Positions 8,371 to 16,335 of a stretch of 64,000 nt of DNA are shown here, piece by piece (the first letter of the stretch is position 1; the number at the start of each line of letters is the position of its first letter). A program made the position numbers and the translations under genes. This stretch comes from Streptacidiphilus rugosus AM-16 (GTDB lineage Bacteria; Actinomycetota; Actinomycetes; Streptomycetales; Streptomycetaceae): the NCBI RefSeq assembly GCF_000744655.1, contig NZ_JQMJ01000004.1:186001-250000 (forward strand). The letters are read 5' to 3'. Below the pieces are notes generated by a model. The model was not told where the DNA came from. It saw only the letters and a list, made by a program, of their open reading frames with translations, and made no database searches.

Positions 8371-8769
8371 TCAGCGTGCGAACTTCGCGAGGGCCTCCGG
8401 GGTGACGGGGGTGAAGAAGTTGACGAGGTTGCCGTCGGGGTCGCGGAACAACAGCGACCGGTTGCCCCACGGCATCGTGGTGGGCTCGTTGACGAAATCG
8501 GTGACGAAGCCGGTCAGGTTCTGGTGAACGCGGTCGACGTCGTCCACGAGGAACTCGGTGATCACGCTGTGGTTGTCCGCCGGTCGGGCGGAGCCGGCGG
8601 CGAACAGCGGGACGGTGCGGGCGCCGGCGATCGCGAGGGTCGCGCCCGCGGTCCTGAGTTCGGCGAAGTCCTCGGTGATCCTGGTCGCCGCCACCCCCGT
8701 GGCCCGCTCGTAGAACTCGACGAGGCGTGCGACGTCGCCGGTGATGATGCGGATCGAGACGAACTCCAT
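8371..8769 (-). CDS. VOC family protein (glyoxalase-like)
   Basis: A 132-residue VOC protein: MEFVSIRIITGDVARLVEFY starts the first beta-alpha unit, and SLLFRDPDGNLVNFFTPV closes the fold with the usual DPDGNLV motif. The metal position that is often Glu appears as Asn here, so metal binding may differ. Its promoter region faces the WYL regulator gene, but an IS110 element now lies between. VOC genes next to WYL/YafY regulators are common in actinomycetes, so the regulator may once have controlled this gene. The substrate is unknown. Confidence 0.88.
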   Translation of the reverse strand: MEFVSIRIITGDVARLVEFYERATGVAATRITEDFAELRTAGATLAIAGARTVPLFAAGSARPADNHSVITEFLVDDVDRVHQNLTGFVTDFVNEPTTMPWGNRSLLFRDPDGNLVNFFTPVTPEALAKFAR

Positions 8770-8975
8770 GGGAATCTCCGTAAGGTTTTAGGCGGCCCAG
8801 GAGGGCCGGGTGTGGCTGATGGGGACTTGCCTTCTGTGGCTTCCAAGGAGCGGCCGCTCGGCCCTTCGGGGCACCCTGGCTGCTTATTGAGGTCTGCGAT
8901 CTTGTCGCTGTTTACGGAGTTGACGGCGGGGTGTTCCTTGGGCCTGACCAGTGGGTTCGGCGTGAGGAGGACACC

Positions 8976-10181
8976 GTGGAAGCCGCCAAACGGGACGAGT
9001 TATGGGTCGGCTTCGATGCCGGCAAGGGCCACCACTGGGGTGCGGCGGTCGACGCGACCGGTGCCACGCGGTGGTCGAGGAAGGTGGTCAACGACGAGGC
9101 AGAGATCCTGACCGCGATCGGAGAGATCGTCGAGCTGGCCGACCGGGTCCACTGGGCCGTGGACATCAACGGAACCGCCTCGGCGCTGTTGCTGGCCCTG
9201 CTCGCCGCCCACGGCCAGCAGGTCGTCTACGTGCCCGGACGCACCGTCAACCGCATGTCCGGCGCCTACCGGGGCGAGGCCAAGACCGACGCCCGCGACG
9301 CCTACGTGATCGCCGAGACGGTCCGCCACCGGCGCGATTTCACCACCATCGACGTCCCGGCCCAGCTGGCCGCCGACCTCGCGCTCCTGACCGCCCACCG
9401 CTCCGACCTCGTTGCCGACCGGGTCCGCATGATCAATCGGCTGCGTGACCTGCTCACCGGCATCTGCCCCGCTTTGGAGCGTGCCTTCGACTACAGCGCG
9501 AGCAAGGGCGCCCTGGTCCTGCTGACCGGCTACCAGGCCCCGGCCGTGATCCGCCGCCGCGGCCAGGCCCGACTGACCAGCTGGCTGACCACCCGGAAGG
9601 TCCGCAGTGCGGCCGTGGTGGCCGCCACCGCACTCGAGGCCGCCCAGACCCAGCAGACCGTACTTCCCGGTGAGAGCGTCGCCGCCCAGCTCGTGGCCGA
9701 CCTCGCCGCCCAGATCCTGGCCCTGGACGACCGGATCAAGCGGCTGGACCAGCAGATCGGCACGACGTTCCGCACCCACCCGCAAGCCCAGATCATCGAG
9801 TCGATGCCCGGCATCGGTCCCATCCTCGGCGCCGAACTGCTGGTTGCCGCAGGTGACCTGGCCAACTACGCCGACAGCGGTCACCTTGCCTCGGCGGCCG
9901 GCCTGGTCCCGGTGCCACGTGATTCCGGGCGCCGCACCGGCAACCTGCACCGGCCCAAGCGCTACAGCCGCCGCCTGCGGCGCGTCTTCTACATGTCCGC
10001 CCAGACCAGCGTCATCAACGACGGACCCAACCGGGACTTCTACCTCAAGAAGCGCAGCGAGGGCTGCAAGCACGTCCAAGCGCTCATCGCCCTGGCCCGA
10101 CGCCGCGTCGACGTCCTGTGGGCTCTCCTGCGCGACAACCGGAAATTCACCCCCGACCCGCCGCTCGCGCAGGCAGCTTGA
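8976..10181 (+). CDS. IS110-family transposase (DEDD recombinase)
   Basis: A 401-residue transposase that appears intact. The N-terminal DEDD (RuvC-like) domain shows VGFDAGK (D14), WAVDINGTAS and EAKTDARDAYVIAE with its acidic pair. A coiled-coil-like helical region follows, and the C-terminal Transposase_20 domain contains IESMPGIGPILGAELL and SAAGLVPVPRDSGRRTG. These enzymes insert the element by recombination guided by an RNA made from its non-coding end. The GTG start at 8976 is chosen because GAGGAGG lies 5 bases upstream. No frameshift or internal stop is present, so the element may be active. Confidence 0.95.
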   Translation: MEAAKRDELWVGFDAGKGHHWGAAVDATGATRWSRKVVNDEAEILTAIGEIVELADRVHWAVDINGTASALLLALLAAHGQQVVYVPGRTVNRMSGAYRGEAKTDARDAYVIAETVRHRRDFTTIDVPAQLAADLALLTAHRSDLVADRVRMINRLRDLLTGICPALERAFDYSASKGALVLLTGYQAPAVIRRRGQARLTSWLTTRKVRSAAVVAATALEAAQTQQTVLPGESVAAQLVADLAAQILALDDRIKRLDQQIGTTFRTHPQAQIIESMPGIGPILGAELLVAAGDLANYADSGHLASAAGLVPVPRDSGRRTGNLHRPKRYSRRLRRVFYMSAQTSVINDGPNRDFYLKKRSEGCKHVQALIALARRRVDVLWALLRDNRKFTPDPPLAQAA

Positions 10182-10194
10182 CTCAATCATTGAG
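10182..10194. repeat. Small palindrome at the right end of the IS110 element
   Basis: CTCAAT and ATTGAG flank a single C directly after the transposase stop. IS110 elements have little symmetry at their ends, so this short subterminal palindrome is a useful marker for the right end. A copy of its ATTGAGG half occurs at 8886-8892. Confidence 0.5.
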
Positions 10195-10282
10195 GCTCCT
10201 TGGCTCTGCTGAAGGCGTGCACCACGCAGGCTAGGAGAGATAGTGGACAGAATCGGTCCGGTATTCACGTTAGGCTGCGAAC

Positions 10283-11272
10283 ATGTCCCGACCCACCGGC
10301 CGCGTCCTCACCCTCCTGGAACTGCTGCAGTCGGGCGGGACCCGGACCGTGGCCGAGCTCGCCGACCGTCTCGGCGTCGAGGGGCGCACCGTGCGGCGGT
10401 ACGTGGACCAGTTGATCGACCTGGACGTGCCCGTGGAGTCGGTGCGCGGCCGCTACGGCGGGTACAAGTTGGCTCCCGGCTACCGCCTGCCTCCGCTCAT
10501 GCTCAGCGACGACGAGGCGCTGGCCGTGCTGCTCGGTCTGGTGGCCGGGCGCCGGGCGGGACTGACGCCGACGGAGCGCACAGCCAACGAAACGGCCTCG
10601 GCGAAGATCCGGCGGGTGCTGCCCAAGCACATCGCCCGTCGGCTCGACGCGCTCCTGGAGGCCCTCTCCTTCACCGACCGGCCCGGCGAGGCGGACCACC
10701 CGGACGCCGGGCTCCTGCTCACCGTCGCCGATGCGGTGCGCCACCGCCGCCCGGTCTCGATCCGCTACACCGACCGCGAGGGACGGCGCAGCCAACGCAC
10801 CCTGCACGCGTACGGGATCGTCGCCCATGCGGGCCGGTGGTACGTGACGGGCAAGGACGCACAGGTCGGCGAGGACCGAACCTTCCGGCTCGACCGGATC
10901 GCGGACGCGCGGGCCCTGCCCGGCTCGTTCGAATCGCCGGAGGGTCCCGATCCGGCCCAGCGCGTGCTGTCGGGTTTCGCCGCGGCCGAGTACCGGCACG
11001 AGGTGACCGTGCGGATCCACGGGACCGTGGAGCAGATCCGGGCGCACCTGCCCGCCACCGTCGCACGTGTCGAGGACGACGAGCCCGCCACCGGCCGGGA
11101 CCCGGCCGCCGAGCGCTGGCTGCGCGTGGAGCTTCGGGTGCAGCGGCTCGACTGGCTGCCGGGGACGCTCGCCGCGCTCGACCGGCCGTTCGTCGTCGAG
11201 CGCCCCGACGAACTGCGCGAACTCGTCGTCGCGCTCGCCGACCGCCTCACGGCCTCCGCCCGACGAGCCTGA
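10283..11272 (+). CDS. WYL-domain transcriptional regulator (YafY type)
   Basis: A 329-residue regulator with an N-terminal winged helix-turn-helix (RVLTLLELLQSGG, then TVAELADRLGVEGRTVRRYV, residues about 7-45). A WYL ligand-binding domain spans about 145-225 (VSIRYTDREGRRSQRTLHAY, later RWYVTGKD), and a C-terminal WCX-like extension follows. WYL proteins bind small ligands or nucleic acids through this domain. It is oriented away from the VOC gene at 8371, with the IS110 element between them, so its own promoter may have been displaced. It converges with the MaoC gene. Confidence 0.92.
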   Translation: MSRPTGRVLTLLELLQSGGTRTVAELADRLGVEGRTVRRYVDQLIDLDVPVESVRGRYGGYKLAPGYRLPPLMLSDDEALAVLLGLVAGRRAGLTPTERTANETASAKIRRVLPKHIARRLDALLEALSFTDRPGEADHPDAGLLLTVADAVRHRRPVSIRYTDREGRRSQRTLHAYGIVAHAGRWYVTGKDAQVGEDRTFRLDRIADARALPGSFESPEGPDPAQRVLSGFAAAEYRHEVTVRIHGTVEQIRAHLPATVARVEDDEPATGRDPAAERWLRVELRVQRLDWLPGTLAALDRPFVVERPDELRELVVALADRLTASARRA

Positions 11273-11292
11273 CGGCGTGGCCGGGCGGGCGG

Positions 11293-11748
11293 TCAGGCGT
11301 AGAAGCGGGAGACGCTCCGGAGGACGGCCGCGGGCTTGGGGGCGCCGTCGATCTCCACGGTGCCGTCGACGGTGATCTGCAGGCCGCCGGGGACCTCCTC
11401 GACCTCGGCGAGCCGCGCGGACAGGCGGACACGGGAGCCGACGGTGACCGGGGCGGGGAAACGGACCTTGTCGAGGCCGTAGTTGATCTTCGTGGCGACG
11501 CCCTCCACCTCCAGCAGCTCGGTGAAGAACGGGATGAACAGGGACAGGGTCAGGTAGCCGTGGGCGATCGGCGCGCCGAACGGGCCTGCGGCGGCACGCT
11601 CGGGGTCGGTGTGGATCCACTGGTGGTCGTCGGTTGCGTCGGCGAAGAGGTCCACCCGGTCCTGGGTGATCTCCAGCCAGGAGCTGGTGCCGAGGTCGGC
11701 GCCGGCCAGTGCCTTGAGCTCGTCGAGGCCGTTGACGGTGAGGGCCAT
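11293..11748 (-). CDS. MaoC-like (R)-hydratase
   Basis: A 151-residue hot-dog-fold hydratase. The hydratase motif is clear: DATDDHQWIHTDPERA, followed after a short gap by GPFGAPIAHGYLTLSL, with the catalytic Asp/His pair in ATDDHQWIH. MaoC proteins add water to trans-2-enoyl-CoA thioesters. It is the last gene of the operon that starts with the SDR at 15157 and lies 24 bases after the acyl-CoA ligase stop. The operon context points to breakdown or modification of an acyl-CoA. Confidence 0.92.
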   Translation of the reverse strand: MALTVNGLDELKALAGADLGTSSWLEITQDRVDLFADATDDHQWIHTDPERAAAGPFGAPIAHGYLTLSLFIPFFTELLEVEGVATKINYGLDKVRFPAPVTVGSRVRLSARLAEVEEVPGGLQITVDGTVEIDGAPKPAAVLRSVSRFYA

Positions 11749-11772
11749 GGGGTGGTGCTGCCTTTCGGTCGG

Positions 11773-13260
11773 TCAGCTGTCGTGCTGGGCACGGAGCCGG
11801 TGCTTGATGATCTTTCCCGAGGCCGTACGGGGCAACGCTGCGGTCACCACCACGGTCCTGGGGAGCTTGTATCTGGCGAGGGAGCCGGCCAGGTCGGCGA
11901 GCAGCCGCTCGGGGTCGAGGTCCGCACCGGGTTCGGGGACGACGTGGGCACGGCCGACCTCGCCCCACTTCTCGTCGGGCACGCCGACGACGGCGCACTC
12001 CGCGACGCCGGGCAGGGCCAGCAGCGCGTTCTCGACCTCGGCCGGATAGACGTTCTCGCCGCCGGAGATGTACATGTCCTTGATCCGGTCGGCGACGGTG
12101 ACGTAGCCGTCCGCGTCGACCCTGGCGGCGTCGCCGCTGCGGAACCAGCCGTCGGTGAAAGCGGCGGCGGACTCCTCGGGCAGGCCCCAGTAGCCGGGGC
12201 CGACGTTCGGGCCGCGGACCAGGATCTCCCCCACCTCGCCGACGTCCGCGGCGTGTCCGTCCGGGCGCTGGACCCGCACGTCGGTGAAGAAGTGCGGCAC
12301 GCCGGCCGAGCCGGCCTTGCTGACGGCGTGTTCGGCGTCGAGGAACAGCGTGCCGGGCGCCGCCTCGGTCATCCCGTAGCCCTGGAGGAAGACCAGGCCG
12401 CGGCGCAGGTAGGCGTCGATGAGCGCGGTGGGGACCGGCGCGCCGCCGCAGGTGAGCAGCCGCAGGCTGCTGAGGTCCGCCTCGCCCCACTCGGGCCGGC
12501 GGGCCATCAGGTCGAACATGGTGGGGACGCCGAACATGAAGCTGATCCGCTCGCGGGCGATCAGCTCCAGCGTTCCCGCCGGGTCGAAGGACTCGACCAG
12601 GACGCAGCTGCCGCCCTTGAGCAGCACCGGCAGCGCGAGCATGTTCAGTCCGGCCGTGTGGAACAGCGGCGCGGAGACCAGGGCGACGTCGTCGGCGAGC
12701 AGGTCGACGTCGACGAGGACGTTGAGCGCGTTCCAGGTCAGGTTGCCGTGGGTGAGCACGGCGCCCTTGGGGCGGCCGGTGGTTCCCGAGGTGTACATGA
12801 TGAGGCAGGTGTCGTCCTGCCTGACCGGTTCGTCGATCACAGTGCTCGGCGCGGCGGCCAGCAACCGCCGGCAGTCCGGACCCACTTCGACGGTGAACGG
12901 CGGCGCGGCCGGTCCGACGAGGTCGGCGCAGCCCGGGGCGTGGAGCAGCGCCCTGGCCCCGCTGTCGTGCAGTTGGTGGTCGATCTCCGGTGCGGCGAGC
13001 CGGGTGTTCAGCGGGACGAAGACGGCGCCCAGCATGCCGGTGGCGAACAGGGCCTCCAGGAACGCGGGGTGGTTGGGCCCGAGGTAGGCGACGCGGTCGC
13101 CGCACCGGACGCCGGCCGCGCGCAGCGCGTGCGCGAGGCGGGTGGCACGCTCGTTCAGCTCCGCGTAGCTGATGCGGCGTCCGTCGTGGACGAGTGCGGT
13201 GCGGTGCGGGGTCTTCCTGGCCCGGCGGGCGGGCCAGGAGCCGATTCCCTCGTTGCGCAT
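11773..13260 (-). CDS. Acyl-CoA synthetase (AMP-forming, ANL superfamily)
   Basis: A 495-residue ligase that activates a carboxylic acid as acyl-AMP and then transfers it to CoA. The P-loop-like motif MYTSGTTGRPKGAVLTH, the GYGMTEAAPG motif, the hinge aspartate in DGWFRSGD, VADRIKDMYISGGENVYP and the C-terminal catalytic lysine in PRTASGKIIKHRL are all present. The ATG at 13260 starts MRNEGIGSWPARRARKTP, 14 bases after the amidohydrolase stop. It is third in the operon. The acid substrate cannot be assigned; medium-chain or aromatic acids are both possible. Confidence 0.94.
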   Translation of the reverse strand: MRNEGIGSWPARRARKTPHRTALVHDGRRISYAELNERATRLAHALRAAGVRCGDRVAYLGPNHPAFLEALFATGMLGAVFVPLNTRLAAPEIDHQLHDSGARALLHAPGCADLVGPAAPPFTVEVGPDCRRLLAAAPSTVIDEPVRQDDTCLIMYTSGTTGRPKGAVLTHGNLTWNALNVLVDVDLLADDVALVSAPLFHTAGLNMLALPVLLKGGSCVLVESFDPAGTLELIARERISFMFGVPTMFDLMARRPEWGEADLSSLRLLTCGGAPVPTALIDAYLRRGLVFLQGYGMTEAAPGTLFLDAEHAVSKAGSAGVPHFFTDVRVQRPDGHAADVGEVGEILVRGPNVGPGYWGLPEESAAAFTDGWFRSGDAARVDADGYVTVADRIKDMYISGGENVYPAEVENALLALPGVAECAVVGVPDEKWGEVGRAHVVPEPGADLDPERLLADLAGSLARYKLPRTVVVTAALPRTASGKIIKHRLRAQHDS

Positions 13261-13274
13261 CGGCGGATGCCCTC

Positions 13275-14216
13275 TCAGCTGAGCCCGAGCAGCCGGGCGG
13301 CGTTGTCCTTGAGGATCTTGGGCCGGACGGTGTCCTTGATCGGCAGCTGGTCGAAGTCGGCGAGCCAGCGGTCCGGGGTCAGTACCGGGTAGTCCGAGCC
13401 GAAGAGGACCTTGTCCTGGAGCAGCGAGTTGGCGTACCGCACCAGCTGCGGCGGGAAGTACTTCGGCGACCAGCCGGACAGGTCGATGTGCACGCCGGGC
13501 TTGTGCGTGGCGACCGCGAGCGCCTCGTCCTGCCAGGGGAACGAGGGGTGCGCGAGGATGATCTTCAGATGCGGGAAGTCGGCGGCGACGTCGTCGACGT
13601 GCATCGGGTTGGAGTACTTGAGCCGGATGCCGCCGCCTCCCGGGACGCCCGCGCCGATGCCGGTCTGCCCGGTGTGGAAGAGCGCGACGGCGCCGGTCTC
13701 CTCGATCAACTCGTAGAGCGGGTAGGCGAGCCGGTCGTCGGGGAAGAAGCCCTGGATGCTGGGGTGGAACTTGAAGCCCTTGACTCCGTACTCCTCGACC
13801 AGCCGCCGGGCCCGACGGACGCCGGCCCGGCCGCGGAAGGGGTCGACGGAGGCGAAGGGGATCAGCACGTCGGGGTGGGCGGCGGCGGCCTCGGCGACCT
13901 CCTCGTTCGGGACGGGCGCGGTGCCGGTGGCGTGCTCGGCGTCGACGGTGAAGACGACGGCGGCCATCCGGCGCTGCCGGTAGTAGGCGGCCATCTCGGG
14001 CAGGGTCGGCTTTCGGGCGCCCTCGACCTTGAAGTACCCGCTGGACGCCTCGTGCAGCTCGCCAGGGAGGGAGGCGTGGCCGTGCGCGGAGACCTCGGCG
14101 TGCGTGTGCACGTCGATGGCGGTCAGCGCGCCCAGGTCGAAGCGCGGCCGGTCGGTCGGCGACGCCTGGGCGCTCCGCTCCGCCCGCTGCGTCTGCTGCG
14201 TCTGCTGGTCCGTCAC
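13275..14216 (-). CDS. Amidohydrolase 2 family metal-dependent hydrolase/decarboxylase
   Basis: A 313-residue TIM-barrel protein. Metal ligands of the family are visible: IDVHTHAEV (first strand), GFKFHPSIQ, ALFHTGQTG, ILAHPSFP and the final aspartate in VLFGSDYPVL. This pattern fits the amidohydrolase-2 group, whose members decarboxylate or hydrolyse compounds such as gamma-resorcylate or ACMS. It begins with GTG overlapping the SDR stop (GTGA) and is followed by the ligase gene after 14 bases, so it belongs to the operon. Decarboxylation of a CoA-linked or aromatic intermediate is inference. Confidence 0.9.
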   Translation of the reverse strand: MTDQQTQQTQRAERSAQASPTDRPRFDLGALTAIDVHTHAEVSAHGHASLPGELHEASSGYFKVEGARKPTLPEMAAYYRQRRMAAVVFTVDAEHATGTAPVPNEEVAEAAAAHPDVLIPFASVDPFRGRAGVRRARRLVEEYGVKGFKFHPSIQGFFPDDRLAYPLYELIEETGAVALFHTGQTGIGAGVPGGGGIRLKYSNPMHVDDVAADFPHLKIILAHPSFPWQDEALAVATHKPGVHIDLSGWSPKYFPPQLVRYANSLLQDKVLFGSDYPVLTPDRWLADFDQLPIKDTVRPKILKDNAARLLGLS

Positions 14217-15157
14217 CGTGCGGCGCCTTCGGGAACGACCGGGGCCGGGATGCCGACGGTCTGCGGTTCACGGCCCACGGACGTGGCCCAGGCCGCGGCG
14301 ATCGACTGCGGGGTCCAGCCGCCGTCCGCGTAGGCGACGGCGGTCTCCTGCGGGTGGGACCACAGGGCGAGCTTGTCGCCGCCGATGCCGATGCACTGGC
14401 CGGTGAGGCCCCGGGCGGCGTCGGAGGCGAGGAAGGGGACGAGGGCGGCGCAGTCCTCGACCGTGCCGAAGCCCTCGCCCTTGCGCAGGAAGTCGGGCAG
14501 CGGCCGGCCCTGCTTCATCGCCTCGACGTACGGCGCGAAGGCGGGGACGGTCTCGGTCATCGCGGTCGCGGCGACCGGCACGACGGCGTTCACGGTGATC
14601 CCGTCGCGGGCCAGTTCCATCGACCAGGTGCGCACCATGGCGGCGATGCCGGCCTTCGCGGCGGCGTAGTTGGTCTGCCCGAAGTTGCCACGCTGCCCCG
14701 CCGGGGAGCCGATCATGACGAGGCTGCCGCCCTCCCCCTGCTCGCGCATCCGGACCGCGGCGGCCCTGGCGCAGGTGAAGGTGCCGCGCAGGTGGGTGGC
14801 GACGACGGCGTCGAACTCCTCGTCGGTCATCTTCCACAGCACCCTGTCACGCAGGATGCCCGCGTTGGTGACCATCACGTCCAGCCGTCCGAACGCGGCG
14901 ACGGCCCGGTCGACCAGCGCCTGCGCGGCCTCGCTCGTGCCGACGGCGACGGCTTCGGCCACGGCGCGACCACCGGCCTCGGTGAGGGACTTCGCGGCCC
15001 GCGCGGCGACCTCGGCGTCGAGGTCGTTGACCACGACGGCCGCTCCGGCGCGGGCGAGGGCGGTCGCGTAGGCGAGTCCGAGACCGCGTCCGCTGCCGGT
15101 CACGACGGCGACCTTGCCGGTGAGGTCGAGGGAGTCGGGGTGGGGTTCATGGCTCAT
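14213..15157 (-). CDS. Short-chain dehydrogenase/reductase
   Basis: A 314-residue NAD(P)-dependent oxidoreductase and the first gene of the operon. The Rossmann motif VVTGSGRGLGLAYA, the NAG motif (VTNAGIL) and the catalytic Tyr-Lys (NYAAAKAGI) are present; the serine lies in MIGSPAGQRG. The C-terminal tail of about 60 residues is longer than in most SDRs and resembles the (3R)-hydroxyacyl-CoA dehydrogenase group. The ATG at 15157 is preferred; a TTG 21 bases upstream is possible. The promoter region faces the MarR gene. Confidence 0.92.
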   Translation of the reverse strand: MSHEPHPDSLDLTGKVAVVTGSGRGLGLAYATALARAGAAVVVNDLDAEVAARAAKSLTEAGGRAVAEAVAVGTSEAAQALVDRAVAAFGRLDVMVTNAGILRDRVLWKMTDEEFDAVVATHLRGTFTCARAAAVRMREQGEGGSLVMIGSPAGQRGNFGQTNYAAAKAGIAAMVRTWSMELARDGITVNAVVPVAATAMTETVPAFAPYVEAMKQGRPLPDFLRKGEGFGTVEDCAALVPFLASDAARGLTGQCIGIGGDKLALWSHPQETAVAYADGGWTPQSIAAAWATSVGREPQTVGIPAPVVPEGAAR

Positions 15158-15175
15158 GGCAATGGAAGGTAGAAG

Positions 15176-15200
15176 CAATCATTGTTCTCGTCAATGGTTG
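15176..15200. promoter_or_regulatory. Putative MarR operator between the SDR operon and marR
   Basis: Two related 9-bp sites, CAATCATTG (15176-15184) and CAATGGTTG (15192-15200), lie 16 bases apart on the same face of the helix. They sit in the 76-base gap between the divergent SDR and MarR start codons. MarR repressors bind such short imperfect palindromes, so this is probably where the neighbouring regulator controls both directions. Confidence 0.55.
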
Positions 15201-15233
15201 TTGCCAGCCGTGATTGTGCGGCATGATCTCGCC

Positions 15234-15677
15234 ATGGACGACGAGCCCTGGATGCGCGGGTTGCACACGGACACCGGCTACCTGCTGTACCGACTCGGCC
15301 TGCGGTCGGGGAGCCTCTTCAACGAGGGCCTGGAACAGCACGGTCTCCGCCTCCGCCACTACGCCGTGCTGCGCTACCTCGCGACCGTCGAGGGCGCCCG
15401 CCAGCGCGAGCTCGCCGACCGGCTCGGCTACGACCCGAGCGCGATCGTCTCCCTCCTGGACGACCTCCAGCGACTCGGACTCGCCGAACGCCGGCCCGAC
15501 CCGAACGACCGCCGCAATCGCATCGTCGTCCTCACGGAGGCCGGTCGCGCGCTGCTGCGCGACAGCGAACAGGACAGCGCCCGCGTGACGGACGCCCTGC
15601 TCGCTCCCCTCGCCCCCGCCGACCGGGCCACCCTCCACGCGCTGCTGCTGCGCATCGCCGAACCGGGCGGCGACTGA
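15234..15677 (+). CDS. MarR-family transcriptional regulator
   Basis: A 147-residue winged-helix protein. The DNA-binding part is REYLATVEGARQRE-like in layout: RYLATVEGARQRELADRLGY, then DPSAIVSLLDDLQRLGL, and the wing is AERRPDPNDRRNRIVVLTE with the DxRxxR motif of the family. It diverges from the SDR-amidohydrolase-ligase-MaoC operon and probably represses it until a pathway ligand, perhaps an acyl-CoA or aromatic acid, binds. The ATG at 15234 is the first start that keeps the amphipathic N-terminal helix. Confidence 0.93.
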   Translation: MDDEPWMRGLHTDTGYLLYRLGLRSGSLFNEGLEQHGLRLRHYAVLRYLATVEGARQRELADRLGYDPSAIVSLLDDLQRLGLAERRPDPNDRRNRIVVLTEAGRALLRDSEQDSARVTDALLAPLAPADRATLHALLLRIAEPGGD

Positions 15678-15693
15678 ACCGGCTGCCGCCGCG

Positions 15694-16266
15694 TCAGGAG
15701 ACCTGCCGGATGGACGCGCCGACCAGGACGCCGCCGCTGACCGTGTACGTGCCTTCGTAGACCTTGACCGTGCCGTCGGTCTGCGTCGCGTAGAGCACCG
15801 CCTGCACCTGCGATCCGCCGAACTGGCTCACCGTGCCGAGGCTGATGGACGCCGTGGTCGCGTAGCCGGCGACCCACTGGTCGTAGCTCGCCCCGGCGAT
15901 GTTGGAGCCGCCGAGCGCCCAGGCCGCGGCGTAGTTGTGGTCGGTGATGTCCTGGTAGTACTGGGTGACCACGGCCTCGGCGTTCGTCAGGTTCGCCGGA
16001 GGCGGCGGCTGGGCCGGCGCGGGTCTCACGCTCGGGGCCGGCGCTGCGGCCGGCGGCGGCGCGGCGACCGACCTGGTGACCGTCACCGTCGGCGCGGGCG
16101 CGGCGGTCCTGGTGCGGGGCGGCGGGGTGGTCGGCGCGGCGGGCGACGAGGTGACGGTCACGGTGTGAACCTGAGGGTTCACCGACTGCGAAGCGCCCCC
16201 CGTCCCGCACGCCGCGACCGCAGCCAGCGCGGCTGCCGCCGTGACTGCCCCGATGACGGCCCTCAC
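15694..16266 (-). CDS. Secreted lipoprotein with proline-rich linker, unknown function
   Basis: A 190-residue protein. A short signal peptide ends in AVAAC (lipobox, Cys near residue 20), then comes a long Pro/Thr/Ala-rich linker (about 25-95), then a compact domain containing NAEAVVTQYYQDITDHNYAAAWAL. That domain has the shape of an NTF2-like or DUF4878-type fold, which is inference. The GTG at 16266 is chosen because the signal peptide begins there. It converges with marR and is not obviously linked to any pathway. Confidence 0.8.
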   Translation of the reverse strand: MRAVIGAVTAAAALAAVAACGTGGASQSVNPQVHTVTVTSSPAAPTTPPPRTRTAAPAPTVTVTRSVAAPPPAAAPAPSVRPAPAQPPPPANLTNAEAVVTQYYQDITDHNYAAAWALGGSNIAGASYDQWVAGYATTASISLGTVSQFGGSQVQAVLYATQTDGTVKVYEGTYTVSGGVLVGASIRQVS

Positions 16267-16335
16267 ACCATCAACCCTAGGCGGACGGCGGGCGACCCGC
16301 ACCGGCAGGCGGCCCCGACCCGGCCGGGCACCGCC

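Larger units (their letters stand above)
8790..10200 (+). mobile_element. IS110-family insertion sequence (boundaries approximate)
   Basis: The element contains one full-length IS110-type transposase gene, about 190 bases of non-coding DNA before it and a short tail after it. IS110 elements lack clear terminal inverted repeats, and I could not fix the ends. The left limit lies between the VOC start (8769) and about 8890; the right limit is probably just after the small palindrome at 10182-10194. ATTGAGG occurs on both sides (8886-8892 and 10189-10195). The upstream non-coding part, which includes the palindrome GAGCGGCCGCTC at 8848-8859, is where IS110-group elements encode their bridge RNA. 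Confidence 0.75.

Noticed and set aside
8848-8859. GAGCGGCCGCTC as an operator of the VOC gene
   Set aside because: It lies about 80 bases upstream of the VOC start and more likely inside the IS110 left end; G/C-only palindromes of this length are common here.
8770-10283. Terminal inverted repeats and target duplication of the IS element
   Set aside because: None could be found by eye, which fits the IS110 family; the element ends are therefore left approximate.
10243-13392. Very long open frames on both strands over the WYL-MaoC-ligase region
   Set aside because: They are reverse or offset frames of well-supported genes and read as Arg/Gly/Pro-rich sequence without domains, as expected in G/C-rich DNA.
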